Positions 43,033 through 51,670 of a stretch of 64,000 bases of DNA are shown here, piece by piece. The first letter of the stretch is position 1, and each line of letters opens with the position of its first letter. The translations under genes were made by a program, and so were the position numbers. Location of the stretch: assembly GCA_900119625.1 (NCBI GenBank), contig FPKD01000001.1, positions 310,001 through 374,000 of the forward strand, given 5' to 3'. The stretch comes from Olsenella sp. kh2p3. GTDB taxonomy: Bacteria > Actinomycetota > Coriobacteriia > Coriobacteriales > Atopobiaceae. Below the pieces are notes generated by a model. That model was given only the letters and a program-made list of their open reading frames with translations. It had not been told where the DNA came from and ran no database searches.

Positions 43033-46002
43033 ATGGCATCCGAAGGCATCACCACAGCACCCCAGCGCGACTTCCTCGCACCCGACCCGTCCCTTGCGCC
43101 CGGCAGTGTGCACGCCGGCTTTGAGGTGGTCTCCGCGACACCCGTCCCCGAGGTCTCCGGCACCATCTACGTGCTGCGCCACCAGACCTCCGGCGCCCGC
43201 GCCATGTGGATCTCGTGCGCCGACACCAACAAGTCCTTCTCGATTGCCTTCAAGACGCCGCCCGCAGACGACACGGGCGTCTTCCACATCATCGAGCACT
43301 CCGTGCTCTGCGGCTCCGACGCCTACCCCGTGAAGGAGCCCTTCGTCAACCTGCTCAAGACGTCCATGCAGACCTTCCTGAACGCCCTCACGTTCCCGGA
43401 CAAGACCATGTACCCGGTGGCCTCCACCAACACCGCTGACCTCGAGAATCTCATGGGCGTCTACCTTGACGCCGTTCTCCACCCCGCCATCTACCACCGT
43501 CGTCGCATCTTCGAGCAGGAGGGCTGGCACCTCGAGGCGGCAGACGACGGATCGCTCTCGTACAACGGCGTGGTCTTCAACGAGATGAAGGGTGCCCTCT
43601 CCGACCCGGACGAGGTCCTAAGCCTGGCGCTCTCCCGGGCGCTCTTCCCCCAGAGCCCCTACCGCTTTGAGTCTGGCGGTGCGCCGCGTGCCATCCCCAC
43701 CCTCACCTACGAGGGCTTCCTCGATGCGCACGCCCGCCACTACGCCCTGCCCAACAGCTACACCATCCTCTACGGGGACATGGACATAGACCGCGAGCTT
43801 GCCTTTATCGACAAGCGCTTCCGCGGCGCCGAGAACCGCAACGCAGGTGCGCCCAACCCCCTGCCTCTCCAGCCCGCGGTCACCGCCGCCCCGGTGAAGG
43901 TCGAGATGGCAACCACCCCCGACAACGCCTCCGTAGGCTTGGCGTACGTTGTTGCCACGTCCAACCAGCGCGAGCGCGTGCTTGCCGTGGACGTGCTGCT
44001 CGACGCGCTTTGTGGCTCCAACGAGGCGCCGCTCAAGCGCCGCGTCCTCGACGCCGGCCTTGCCAACGACTTCCAGGCAGCGCTCATCGACGGCGTCGCC
44101 CAGCCCGAGGTGGTCTTCCAGCTCAAGGGCGCCCACGCGGACGTGTCTGAGCGCTTCCGCAAGCTCATCGAGAACTCCTGCCGCGAGTTTGCCGAGAACG
44201 GCATCCCGCGCGACAAGCTCGAGGCCTCTCTTGCCCAGGCGGAGTTCAACCTGCGCGAGCGCGACTTTGGCTCCTGGGCAACAGACGGCGTGGCCCTCTC
44301 GATGCAGGCGCTCTCGAGCTGGCTCTACGACGACAGCCACCCCTTCGACTACCTGCAGTACGAGGACGCGCTGGCCGACCTCAAGAAAGGCCTGGACAAC
44401 GGCCTGTTCGAGGGCCTGCTCAAAGAGATTGTGTGCGAGAACCCTCACTCCGCACTGGCCGAGCTCGTTCCCACCGAGGGCGGCGACGCTGCCGAGGAGG
44501 CAGACGAGCTTGCCCGCCTGCGCGCGCAGATGAGCGACAAGGACGTCGAGGACGTGCGCCGCGAGGTCGAGGCGCTCCGCGCCGAGCAGGAGGCGCCGGA
44601 CTCCCCTGAGGCCCTGGCCACGCTGCCCACGCTTACCGTCGCGGACATCGAGCCGGCACGACCGGACCCTGAGGTCGCAGACGTAAAGGCGCCACTCCCC
44701 TGCCTCGCCCACGAGCTTGACACCCGCCACATCGACTACGTCTATCACTACTTTGACCTGCGGCGCGTTGGCTTTGCCGAGCTGCCCTACGTGGGTGTGC
44801 TCACGGACCTTCTCGGCAAGCTCGACACCAAGCTCCACACGGCCTCGGACCTCGACACGCTGGTCGAGGCAAACCTTGGCAACCTCGGCTTTGGCTACGA
44901 GACCTACGGCCGCGACAACGACCTCTCGTTTGCCCGCCCCATGCTCGTGGTGAGCGCGAGCGCCCTCTCCGAGAAGGTCGACGCCCTGGCCAGCATCCCG
45001 CAGGAGGTCTGGGGCAAGACCCTCTACCTCGACGGCAACCGTATGCGCGACATCCTCACGCAGCGCAAGGTGGCGCTCGAGCAGTACTTCGTGAACTCTG
45101 GCCACGCGGCGGCCGCAGCGCGCGCAACGAGCTACTTCTCGTCCGCCTCGGTGGCATCGAGCCAGATGGGCGGCATCGACTACTACCTCTTCCTCAAGCG
45201 CCTGCTTGCCAACTGGGACCGCAGGCTCCCGGCACTCCAGGAGATCCTCCCCAACCTGGCAGACCGCATCTTCACCGCGGACGAGGTCACAGTGAGCTTC
45301 ACCGGCCCCGCCGAGGACCGCAAGCGCTTCTGGGAGCTTGGCGGCACGCTGGGCCTCGAGGAGCAGGGCGAGAACGTCTGCGAGCACAGGCTCCAGATTC
45401 CCACCCCCAAGGTCTCGCGCGAGGGCTTCGTGATCCCCTCTAACGTCTCCTTCGTGGCACGCGCCGCCGCGCCAACCACGGCAGACGCAGGCACCCTGGG
45501 CACCTGGCAGGTGGCAACACGTGCACTCTCCTTCGACTACCTCTGGAACGAGGTCCGCGTGAAGGGCGGCGCCTACGGCGTGGGCTTTAGCCACACCACC
45601 GAGGGCATCCGCAGGTTCTGGTCGTTCCGCGACCCCAACGTTGCCTCCACGCTCCAGCGCTACGACGGCGCCGCCGCATGGCTTGCCAACTGGGCCCCCA
45701 CGGACGACGAGCTCTCCGGCTACATCGTCTCCTCCGTGGCCGCGCAGGACGCTCCCGAGAAGCCCCGCGCGCTTGCCCGCAGGCAGGACATGCAGCACTT
45801 CAACGGCAGGCCCGCCAACTGGCGAAACATCATCCGCCAGCAGGAGCTCGACACCACCTCCGAGGCCGTGCGCTCGCTCGCGCCGGCGCTCGAGCCCACC
45901 GCCGCCCCCGCGGGCGTCTGCGTCTTTGGCCCGCGCGAGGCCATCGAGGCGTCCGGGCTCGACCTTACCGTGCACGAGCTCGTCGGCAGCGAGGAGGCGT
46001 AG
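43033..46002 (+). CDS. M16C presequence-protease-like metallopeptidase
   Basis: A 989-residue protease of the PreP/insulinase class. The inverted zinc motif HIIEH is near residue 78 with VVFNEMKGALSDPDEVL carrying the third ligand. The long chain contains the four-domain clamshell of M16C with an acidic linker around residues 480-530. No signal peptide: it should degrade peptides in the cytoplasm. ATG 43033 follows AAGGAGG. The next gene starts 1 base after its stop. Confidence 0.9.
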   Translation: MASEGITTAPQRDFLAPDPSLAPGSVHAGFEVVSATPVPEVSGTIYVLRHQTSGARAMWISCADTNKSFSIAFKTPPADDTGVFHIIEHSVLCGSDAYPVKEPFVNLLKTSMQTFLNALTFPDKTMYPVASTNTADLENLMGVYLDAVLHPAIYHRRRIFEQEGWHLEAADDGSLSYNGVVFNEMKGALSDPDEVLSLALSRALFPQSPYRFESGGAPRAIPTLTYEGFLDAHARHYALPNSYTILYGDMDIDRELAFIDKRFRGAENRNAGAPNPLPLQPAVTAAPVKVEMATTPDNASVGLAYVVATSNQRERVLAVDVLLDALCGSNEAPLKRRVLDAGLANDFQAALIDGVAQPEVVFQLKGAHADVSERFRKLIENSCREFAENGIPRDKLEASLAQAEFNLRERDFGSWATDGVALSMQALSSWLYDDSHPFDYLQYEDALADLKKGLDNGLFEGLLKEIVCENPHSALAELVPTEGGDAAEEADELARLRAQMSDKDVEDVRREVEALRAEQEAPDSPEALATLPTLTVADIEPARPDPEVADVKAPLPCLAHELDTRHIDYVYHYFDLRRVGFAELPYVGVLTDLLGKLDTKLHTASDLDTLVEANLGNLGFGYETYGRDNDLSFARPMLVVSASALSEKVDALASIPQEVWGKTLYLDGNRMRDILTQRKVALEQYFVNSGHAAAAARATSYFSSASVASSQMGGIDYYLFLKRLLANWDRRLPALQEILPNLADRIFTADEVTVSFTGPAEDRKRFWELGGTLGLEEQGENVCEHRLQIPTPKVSREGFVIPSNVSFVARAAAPTTADAGTLGTWQVATRALSFDYLWNEVRVKGGAYGVGFSHTTEGIRRFWSFRDPNVASTLQRYDGAAAWLANWAPTDDELSGYIVSSVAAQDAPEKPRALARRQDMQHFNGRPANWRNIIRQQELDTTSEAVRSLAPALEPTAAPAGVCVFGPREAIEASGLDLTVHELVGSEEA

Positions 46003-46003
46003 C

Positions 46004-47323
46004 GTGGCGGGCGCCTCGGCAGGCGAGCGCCTCATAGGCTGGTACGGAGGCGTGGCCGAGAAGAACCTCTCGACGCGCCCAGGCTTTGTGCGCAACTGGC
46101 TCATGCTGGGCTTCCAGGCCATGCGCGGCAAGGTCCACCTGGCCCCCTACGGCGACCTTCTGCCCTCGGGCAACCACGGCTACCAGCTCTTCATGGACTC
46201 CGTGGTGGGCGCGCTCGCAGACTTCGACAACGCCGTGGTCACAAGTATCTTCACCCCCAACGAGATATTCCACGCGCTGGGAGCGCGCCCCGTGACGGCA
46301 GAGGCCGTGGCCTCCTTCGCAAGCGGCGCCCAGGCGGAAGGCGGCTTTATCGCCGCAGCCGAGGGGCGCGGCGTCCCCGAGACGTACTGCTCCTACCACC
46401 GCATCCTCATGGGCATGGCAACCTCGGGCGTGCTGGGCAAGCCACGCATGCTCGCGAGCTGCTCGGTAGCCTGCGACGCCAACAATCTCACCTTCAAGAC
46501 CCTGGGCCGCTTCTGGGACGTTCCCCACGTGTACGTGGACGTTCCCTACGACGTCTCACGCGACTCGGTCCTCTATGTGGCGGACGAGCTTCGCGAGATG
46601 GGCCGCGCCGCCGAGGGCGCGTTCTCACGCAAGCTCGACGAGGGGCGCCTGCGCGAGGTCTGCGCATGCTCCGAGCGCACCATGCGCGAGCTTGCGGAAA
46701 CGCTCCCCACGCGGCGCGGGCGCTACCTGGCAAACACCATGACCATCGACATGATGGAGATGCTCGACCTCCACCTCTCGCTGGGGCTCCCCGAGTGCGA
46801 GGACCTGGCGCGAGAGATGCAGCGCGACTTTCTCGCTGCCTCGCCGTACGAGGGCGTAAACCTGGTGTGGGTGCACGTCTCGCCCTACTTCCTGGAGTCG
46901 CTCGGCGAGCTTGTGAACACCAGCAAGACCGCGCAGATCGTGGCCTCGGACATGATGTTTGAGCACGCAACCGCAGGCGAGGCGTGGTTCGACGCCTCGA
47001 GCCCCTACGAGTTCATGGCCGAGCGCCTGGTGCGCAGCTGCTTCAACGGGCCGGCGACGCGCCGGGCCAACTGCATAGAGCTTCTCGCACGCGAGACAAA
47101 CGCAGACGCCGTGGTGCTCTTCTGCCACTGGGGCTGCAAGCAGACGGCGGGCGCGGCGCAGCTCATCCGCCGGCAGCTCGAGGGGGCAGGCTGGCCCGTG
47201 CTGGTGCTCGACGGCGACGCCTGCGATCGCGCCAACTGCATGGAGGGTCAGATGTCCACGAGGTTCTCGGCCTTCCTCGAGATGGTCGAGAAGCGCAAGG
47301 AAGCTGAGAGACATGCCAGCTGA
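46004..47323 (+). CDS. 2-hydroxyacyl-CoA dehydratase (HgdB/BcrC)-family protein
   Basis: A 439-residue protein of the dehydratase D-component family. Cysteine-bearing motifs ASCSVACDANN and FCHWGCKQTAGAA fit iron-sulfur cluster ligands and MMFEHATAGEAWFD is a family-like segment. Relatives are radical dehydratases, benzoyl-CoA reductases and the double-cubane cluster protein. Without CoA-transferase or dehydrogenase neighbours the substrate is unknown. GTG 46004 follows GAGGAGG and overlaps the next gene by 11 bases. Confidence 0.8.
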   Translation: MAGASAGERLIGWYGGVAEKNLSTRPGFVRNWLMLGFQAMRGKVHLAPYGDLLPSGNHGYQLFMDSVVGALADFDNAVVTSIFTPNEIFHALGARPVTAEAVASFASGAQAEGGFIAAAEGRGVPETYCSYHRILMGMATSGVLGKPRMLASCSVACDANNLTFKTLGRFWDVPHVYVDVPYDVSRDSVLYVADELREMGRAAEGAFSRKLDEGRLREVCACSERTMRELAETLPTRRGRYLANTMTIDMMEMLDLHLSLGLPECEDLAREMQRDFLAASPYEGVNLVWVHVSPYFLESLGELVNTSKTAQIVASDMMFEHATAGEAWFDASSPYEFMAERLVRSCFNGPATRRANCIELLARETNADAVVLFCHWGCKQTAGAAQLIRRQLEGAGWPVLVLDGDACDRANCMEGQMSTRFSAFLEMVEKRKEAERHAS

Positions 47324-49088
47324 ACAGCAGAAACATAACGAACTCTTCTACGCGTGCAAGTACACGCCCATCGAGCTCCTCGCGGGGTTTGGCGCCACAC
47401 CACGCATCGCCGAGGCGGATGTCGCCTCCTTTGCGTACGCCGACGCGCTGGCGCATCCCAACCTCTGCGGCTACGGCAAGGGCCTCATCGAGCGCATGAT
47501 GGCGGCCGACGTGCACGAGGCAGTGCTTGTGACCTGCTGCGACGTGGTGCGCCGCGTCTACGACGTGCTGCAGGCCTCTGGCCGCATGGACTTCCTGTAC
47601 CTGCTCGACCTGCCGCACCGGCGCGGGCCTGCGGAGATTGCGCTCTTCCGTCGCCGTCTGCGGGCGCTCGCAGACGCCTATGCCGCGTACAGCGGCGCGC
47701 AGTTCGACGTGGGCGCGGCATGCGCCGCTTGCGGGACGGGCGTGGCGTGCGCGGACGACCGCGTGACGCTCATGGGCGCGCACGCTTCGTCATCGCTTGT
47801 CGCCGAGGTGGAGAAGGGCGTGGGCATGCCGGTGGAGAACGCCACCTGCACGAGCCGGCACCTCAAGGTCTCTCCCCCGCCCCAGCTCGCGCGGATGGCT
47901 ACGGGTCCTGCCTGCGGCGTGTGCTGCGATGGCGGTGCAACCCCCGCGGCTGACCCCCTCGACGCTTTTCTCGACTGGTACGCACCGGCGCTTCTCGGCC
48001 AGATTCCCTGCATGCGCATGGATGACATTGCCGAGCGGAGCGAGCTTGTGGGCGAGCGCGGCCAGCAGGGCGTGGTCTACCACACCATGAAGTTCTGCGA
48101 CTACTATGGCTTCGAATACGGGGCCCTTGCGGAGAAGGACGAGATTCCCATGGTCAAGATTGAGACGGACGGCACGTCGCAGAGCGAGGGCCAGCTGCGC
48201 ACAAGACTCGAGGCCTTTGGCGAAACCCTGCGGGCCCGCGGCGGTGCCGCGCACCAGGTACAGCCCGCGCCGACGGCGTCAGGCGACGCACCCGCAGCCC
48301 CCAAGGCAGCGGCCTACGTCATGGGCGTGGACTCCGGCTCCACCTCGACCGACGTTGTGATTATGGATGCAGACAAGCACATTGTGGCCACGGCCATTGT
48401 GCCAACCGGCGCCCGCGCGGCAGACGCCGCGGCCCGTGCGATGGACGAGGCACTCTCCCAGGCAGGCCTTGCTGCGGGTGACATTGCCCTGCGCGTCTCG
48501 ACAGGCTATGGCCGCGACAACATCGAGGGCATGGACTCCTCGGTCACCGAGATCACCTGCCACGCGCGCGGCGCCCACTACCTCGCGCCGGATGCGCGCT
48601 CGGTCATCGACATCGGCGGACAGGACTCAAAGGTCATCCACCTGAACGCCAACGGCAGCGTGGCGGGCTTCGTGATGAACGACAAATGCGCCGCGGGTAC
48701 CGGGCGCTTCATGGAGGCCATGGCGCGCGTGCTTGAGATGGACCTCGACGAGTTCTGCCGCCGGGGCCTCGAGTGGCGCCACGAGGTGCGCATCACGAGC
48801 ATGTGCACCGTGTTTGCCGAGAGCGAGGTCGTCTCGCTCGTGGCCGCAAACACCCCCACCCCCGACGTGATCCACGGGCTCGACGTATCGGTGGCGAGAA
48901 AGACCGCCACGCTCGCAAGCCGCGTGGGTGCCGAGCCGCCCTACCTCATGACCGGCGGCGTCGCGCAGAACGAGGGCGTGGTGCGCGCGCTCTCCGAGGT
49001 GCTCAAGGCACCGGTCGCCACGCACGAGGACTCGCAGCTCTGCGGCGCCATAGGCGCAGCCCTTATCGGCCTGCAGTCGCTGGGATGA
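47313..49088 (+). CDS. Dehydratase subunit fused to BadF/HgdC-type activase
   Basis: A 591-residue fusion. Residues 1-325 resemble a second dehydratase-family subunit (LVTCCDVVRRVYD, ACAACGTGVACADD, CDYYGFEYG). Residues 332-591 are an ASKHA ATPase activator: GVDSGSTSTDVVIMD, DIGGQDSKVI, NDKCAAGTGRFME and ITSMCTVFAESEV, the last two cysteines holding a [4Fe-4S] cluster between two activase chains. ATP-driven electron transfer into the partner protein at 46004 is expected. Fusion of activase and substrate-side subunit is uncommon. Its TGA lies inside a 29-bp palindrome. Confidence 0.82.
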   Translation: MPAEQQKHNELFYACKYTPIELLAGFGATPRIAEADVASFAYADALAHPNLCGYGKGLIERMMAADVHEAVLVTCCDVVRRVYDVLQASGRMDFLYLLDLPHRRGPAEIALFRRRLRALADAYAAYSGAQFDVGAACAACGTGVACADDRVTLMGAHASSSLVAEVEKGVGMPVENATCTSRHLKVSPPPQLARMATGPACGVCCDGGATPAADPLDAFLDWYAPALLGQIPCMRMDDIAERSELVGERGQQGVVYHTMKFCDYYGFEYGALAEKDEIPMVKIETDGTSQSEGQLRTRLEAFGETLRARGGAAHQVQPAPTASGDAPAAPKAAAYVMGVDSGSTSTDVVIMDADKHIVATAIVPTGARAADAAARAMDEALSQAGLAAGDIALRVSTGYGRDNIEGMDSSVTEITCHARGAHYLAPDARSVIDIGGQDSKVIHLNANGSVAGFVMNDKCAAGTGRFMEAMARVLEMDLDEFCRRGLEWRHEVRITSMCTVFAESEVVSLVAANTPTPDVIHGLDVSVARKTATLASRVGAEPPYLMTGGVAQNEGVVRALSEVLKAPVATHEDSQLCGAIGAALIGLQSLG

Positions 49089-49114
49089 GACAAAGGGAGT
49101 TTCCCTTTGTCTCA
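49086..49114. repeat. 29-bp palindromic repeat, copy 3, overlapping a stop codon
   Basis: TGAGACAAAGGGA-GTT-TCCCTTTGTCTCA. The first three bases are the TGA stop of the activase gene. Confidence 0.85.
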
Positions 49115-49118
49115 TCCT

Positions 49119-49310
49119 CCGGCGCCAAAATGACGCCTAAAAGGGCAGTCTTGTACGTGATAGCGTCAATAACGGCCGCTTCGGCGAGGATTTGACGCCG
49201 CAGCAAAGGTTTTATACACAACTACTGCGGTAACGGGCCTTCCAGCGAGAAATCGGCGCCGGAAGGCCCACATTGTACGTGATTGCTTCTAAATCGCGCC
49301 CCCCGGCTCC
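49119..49310 (+). repeat. Dispersed intergenic repeat, copies D1 and D2
   Basis: D1 (49119-49204) and D2 (about 49236-49310) each carry GGCGCC near one end and TTGTACGTGAT in the middle; D1 closes with TTTGACGCCGCAGC. They fill the whole gap between the activase and nitroreductase genes, which are convergent. Confidence 0.65.
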
Positions 49311-49316
49311 AACCCT

Positions 49317-49901
49317 CTAAATGAGAAGGTCCTCCAGCGCGAGCTTGGGAACGTGATGGGTGCCCTCGTCGTCGCGCCAGTACGCAAGCCCGTGCTCGGT
49401 CTCGCTCGTCTCCAGCACCACGCGCTCGCCACGCTCGCCCAAGGCCAGCACCAGCTCGGTGACGTAGTCCTCCGCTGAGACACCCATGACGTCGCTCACG
49501 TCGGCGTCAAAGCTCTTGATCATGCAGCAGCCCAGCCCGCGCGACGCCGCTGCCAGCGCAATCGTTTGTGCCGCAATGCCCGTGTCGATCAGGCGGACGG
49601 GGTTGGCCGCAAGGGCCTTGGGCGCGCACACGGCAATGTAGCCCGTGGGCCTCTCGCCCGCGGCCGGACCGTTCCAGTCGCGCAGCAGCGCAGCCCAGTG
49701 CAGACGCGAGAAGACCGCCGAGCGCTCCGCGGGCTCAACCGCAATGTGGAAGCGCAAGGTCTGCATGTTGTTCCCCGAGGGCGCAAATCGCGCGGCGTTC
49801 ACCAGCGCAGCGAGGTCCCCGTAGCTCAGCGGCTCGTCCTCCGCGAACCGCCGATACGAGCGAGAAGATCTCACCAGGTCCTGGAAGTTCTTCGAGTTCA
49901 T
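49317..49901 (-). CDS. Nitroreductase-family FMN oxidoreductase
   Basis: A 194-residue nitroreductase: RSSRSYRRFAEDEPLSYGDLAALVNAARFAPSGNNMQTLRF gives the FMN-binding start, and GIAAQTIALAAASRGLGCCMIKSF the second flavin contact. Reduces nitro compounds or quinones with NAD(P)H. ATG 49901 follows GGGGGTG; it lies 106 bases after the aminotransferase gene. Confidence 0.88.
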   Translation of the reverse strand: MNSKNFQDLVRSSRSYRRFAEDEPLSYGDLAALVNAARFAPSGNNMQTLRFHIAVEPAERSAVFSRLHWAALLRDWNGPAAGERPTGYIAVCAPKALAANPVRLIDTGIAAQTIALAAASRGLGCCMIKSFDADVSDVMGVSAEDYVTELVLALGERGERVVLETSETEHGLAYWRDDEGTHHVPKLALEDLLI

Positions 49902-50007
49902 CTCAACACCCCCTGCCGGGCATGCCCGACTGACTGCCGCCGAGGCCGCTCCCCGGCAGCGACAACACGCTCGGTGCCGCACCCGCGCTTCCGCAGACGC
50001 GACCCCG

Positions 50008-51168
50008 CTAGATCCCAGACTCTCCAATCCTCTGGCATGCCTCGCGCAGGCGCTCCGGAGGCATGACCAGGGCAAAGCGCACGTAGCCCTCACCCGAGGG
50101 ACCAAAGCTCGCGCCCGGCGTCACAATGACGCCGGCCTTCTCCATGAGCTCGAGCGCAAACGCCTGGGAGTCCATGCGACCATGCGGGATGCGCGCCCAC
50201 ACGAACATCGACCCGTGCGCGTTGGGTCGCTCCCAGCCAACGGCCTCCAGGCCGTCGCACAGTGCATCCCTGCGCTCCTGGTAGAGCAGGCGCTGGCGCT
50301 CAACCGAGTCGCGCGGGCCGGTGAGCGCGGCAATGGCCGCGTCCTGCTCGGGCAGGAACATGCCAAAGTCCACCTGGCTGCGGAGCTTGCGCGTGGCAGC
50401 CACGATGTCCTCGCGCCCCACCAAAAACGAGAGGCGGGCGCCGGTCACGTTGAAGGACTTGGAGAGCGAGAGGAACTCCACGCCCACGTCAAGCGCGCCG
50501 GGGTAGTCGAGGAAGCTCCCGCCAGCCGGCCCGTCGAAGATGATGTCGGAGTAGGCGTTGTCGTGGATGACCACGATGTCGTGCGCCTTGGCAAAGGCGA
50601 TGATCTGCTCGTACACCTCGGGCGTCCCCACGGAGCCAACGGGGTTCGCGGGAAGCGAGACCACCATGTAGCGGGCGGCATCCGCGACGTCTGCGGGAAT
50701 GCCCTCCACCCACGGGAGGAAGTCATGCTCGGCAGTGAGCGGGTAGTACCAGGGCTTTGCGCCCGCCAGAAGCGTGCCGGTGGCAAAGACCGGGTAGCAC
50801 GGGTCTGGGATAAGGGCCACGTCGCCGGGGTCTGCCAGCGCCGCGCACACGTGGCCCATGCCCTCCTGCGTCCCGCGGCAGCTCATGACCATCGAAGGCG
50901 TGATGCCCTCGACGCCAAAGCGCGTACGGTAGTAGTCGCAGACGGCCTGGAGCAGCTCGTCCTTGTCGTGCAGGGCATACTTCCAGTTGGCGGGGTCTTC
51001 CGCGCTCTTTCGCAGCGCCTCGACCACGTGATGCGGCGGCTCGAAGTCCGGCGTACCAACCGAGAGGTCAAACACCTCGCGACCCTGTGCCTCCAGCTCG
51101 CGACGCTTGGCGTTAAGCGCGGCGAAGACCTCGTCGCCAAACAGGTCGAGCCTCTTTGAGAACTGCAT
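50008..51168 (-). CDS. Class I/II aminotransferase (LL-DAP/aspartate type)
   Basis: A 386-residue fold-type I PLP enzyme. SVGTPDFEPP at the start, HDNAYSDIIFDG, and the PLP lysine in SLSKSFNVTGARLSFLVG. It resembles LL-diaminopimelate and aspartate aminotransferases; the exact substrate is uncertain. ATG 51168 follows GGAGGGGTG. Likely co-transcribed with the nitroreductase downstream. Confidence 0.87.
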   Translation of the reverse strand: MQFSKRLDLFGDEVFAALNAKRRELEAQGREVFDLSVGTPDFEPPHHVVEALRKSAEDPANWKYALHDKDELLQAVCDYYRTRFGVEGITPSMVMSCRGTQEGMGHVCAALADPGDVALIPDPCYPVFATGTLLAGAKPWYYPLTAEHDFLPWVEGIPADVADAARYMVVSLPANPVGSVGTPEVYEQIIAFAKAHDIVVIHDNAYSDIIFDGPAGGSFLDYPGALDVGVEFLSLSKSFNVTGARLSFLVGREDIVAATRKLRSQVDFGMFLPEQDAAIAALTGPRDSVERQRLLYQERRDALCDGLEAVGWERPNAHGSMFVWARIPHGRMDSQAFALELMEKAGVIVTPGASFGPSGEGYVRFALVMPPERLREACQRIGESGI

Positions 51169-51501
51169 GCGCACCCCTCCCCGGATGCAGGCGTAATGTA
51201 CGCATGGGACTGTAGACCACCAACGGTCGCCGGAACACGCCTTGGGACAATGACGCGCCCGATTGTTACATTGGGCGGGGCCGGCGGCAGTAACCGGACG
51301 GGCCAACGGTAGCGCAGGCACCCGCGCGAGTCCCCAAGCCCGGCCATACGGCCGTTTGGACCGCACCGCACACAAGGCCCCTCCGCCGTTCACCGAAAAT
51401 CGAATCGATAAATGGCATCGTTATCTTAAATGTTTGAACTTCTGCTCTTTTCTCACCTGCGATGACTCTGCAATGTCCCAACGCAATGTGAAATATCAAG
51501 A

Positions 51502-51547
51502 GACAATATCCGGTATTTATCTCGTGCACTGGGCACAAGATATTGTG
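51502..51547. promoter_or_regulatory. Tandem NrdR-like boxes upstream of nrdD
   Basis: Box 2 at 51534-51547 is CACAAGATATTGTG, one base from the palindromic NrdR consensus core CACAATATATTGTG. Box 1 at 51502-51515 (GACAATATCCGGTA) is a weaker match. Their starts are 32 bases apart, three helical turns, as in known NrdR tandem sites. They lie 124-169 bases ahead of the nrdD ATG. The rest of 51169-51670 has no gene. Confidence 0.65.
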
Positions 51548-51670
51548 GCATAGTAGACGTCGCTGCAACGCTGCATCCACTGCAGCGCAACGAGAGACAA
51601 ACCAGATGCATTGCCAACAGTTGCACGTTTTCAGTCGGCTGCCAGGCAATTCGCAAGAGGGAGTGAGCAC

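Noticed and set aside
43618..46131. 837-residue minus-strand ORF opposite the M16C protease
   Set aside because: Antisense frame of a clearly identified gene; composition is typical of a shadow ORF.
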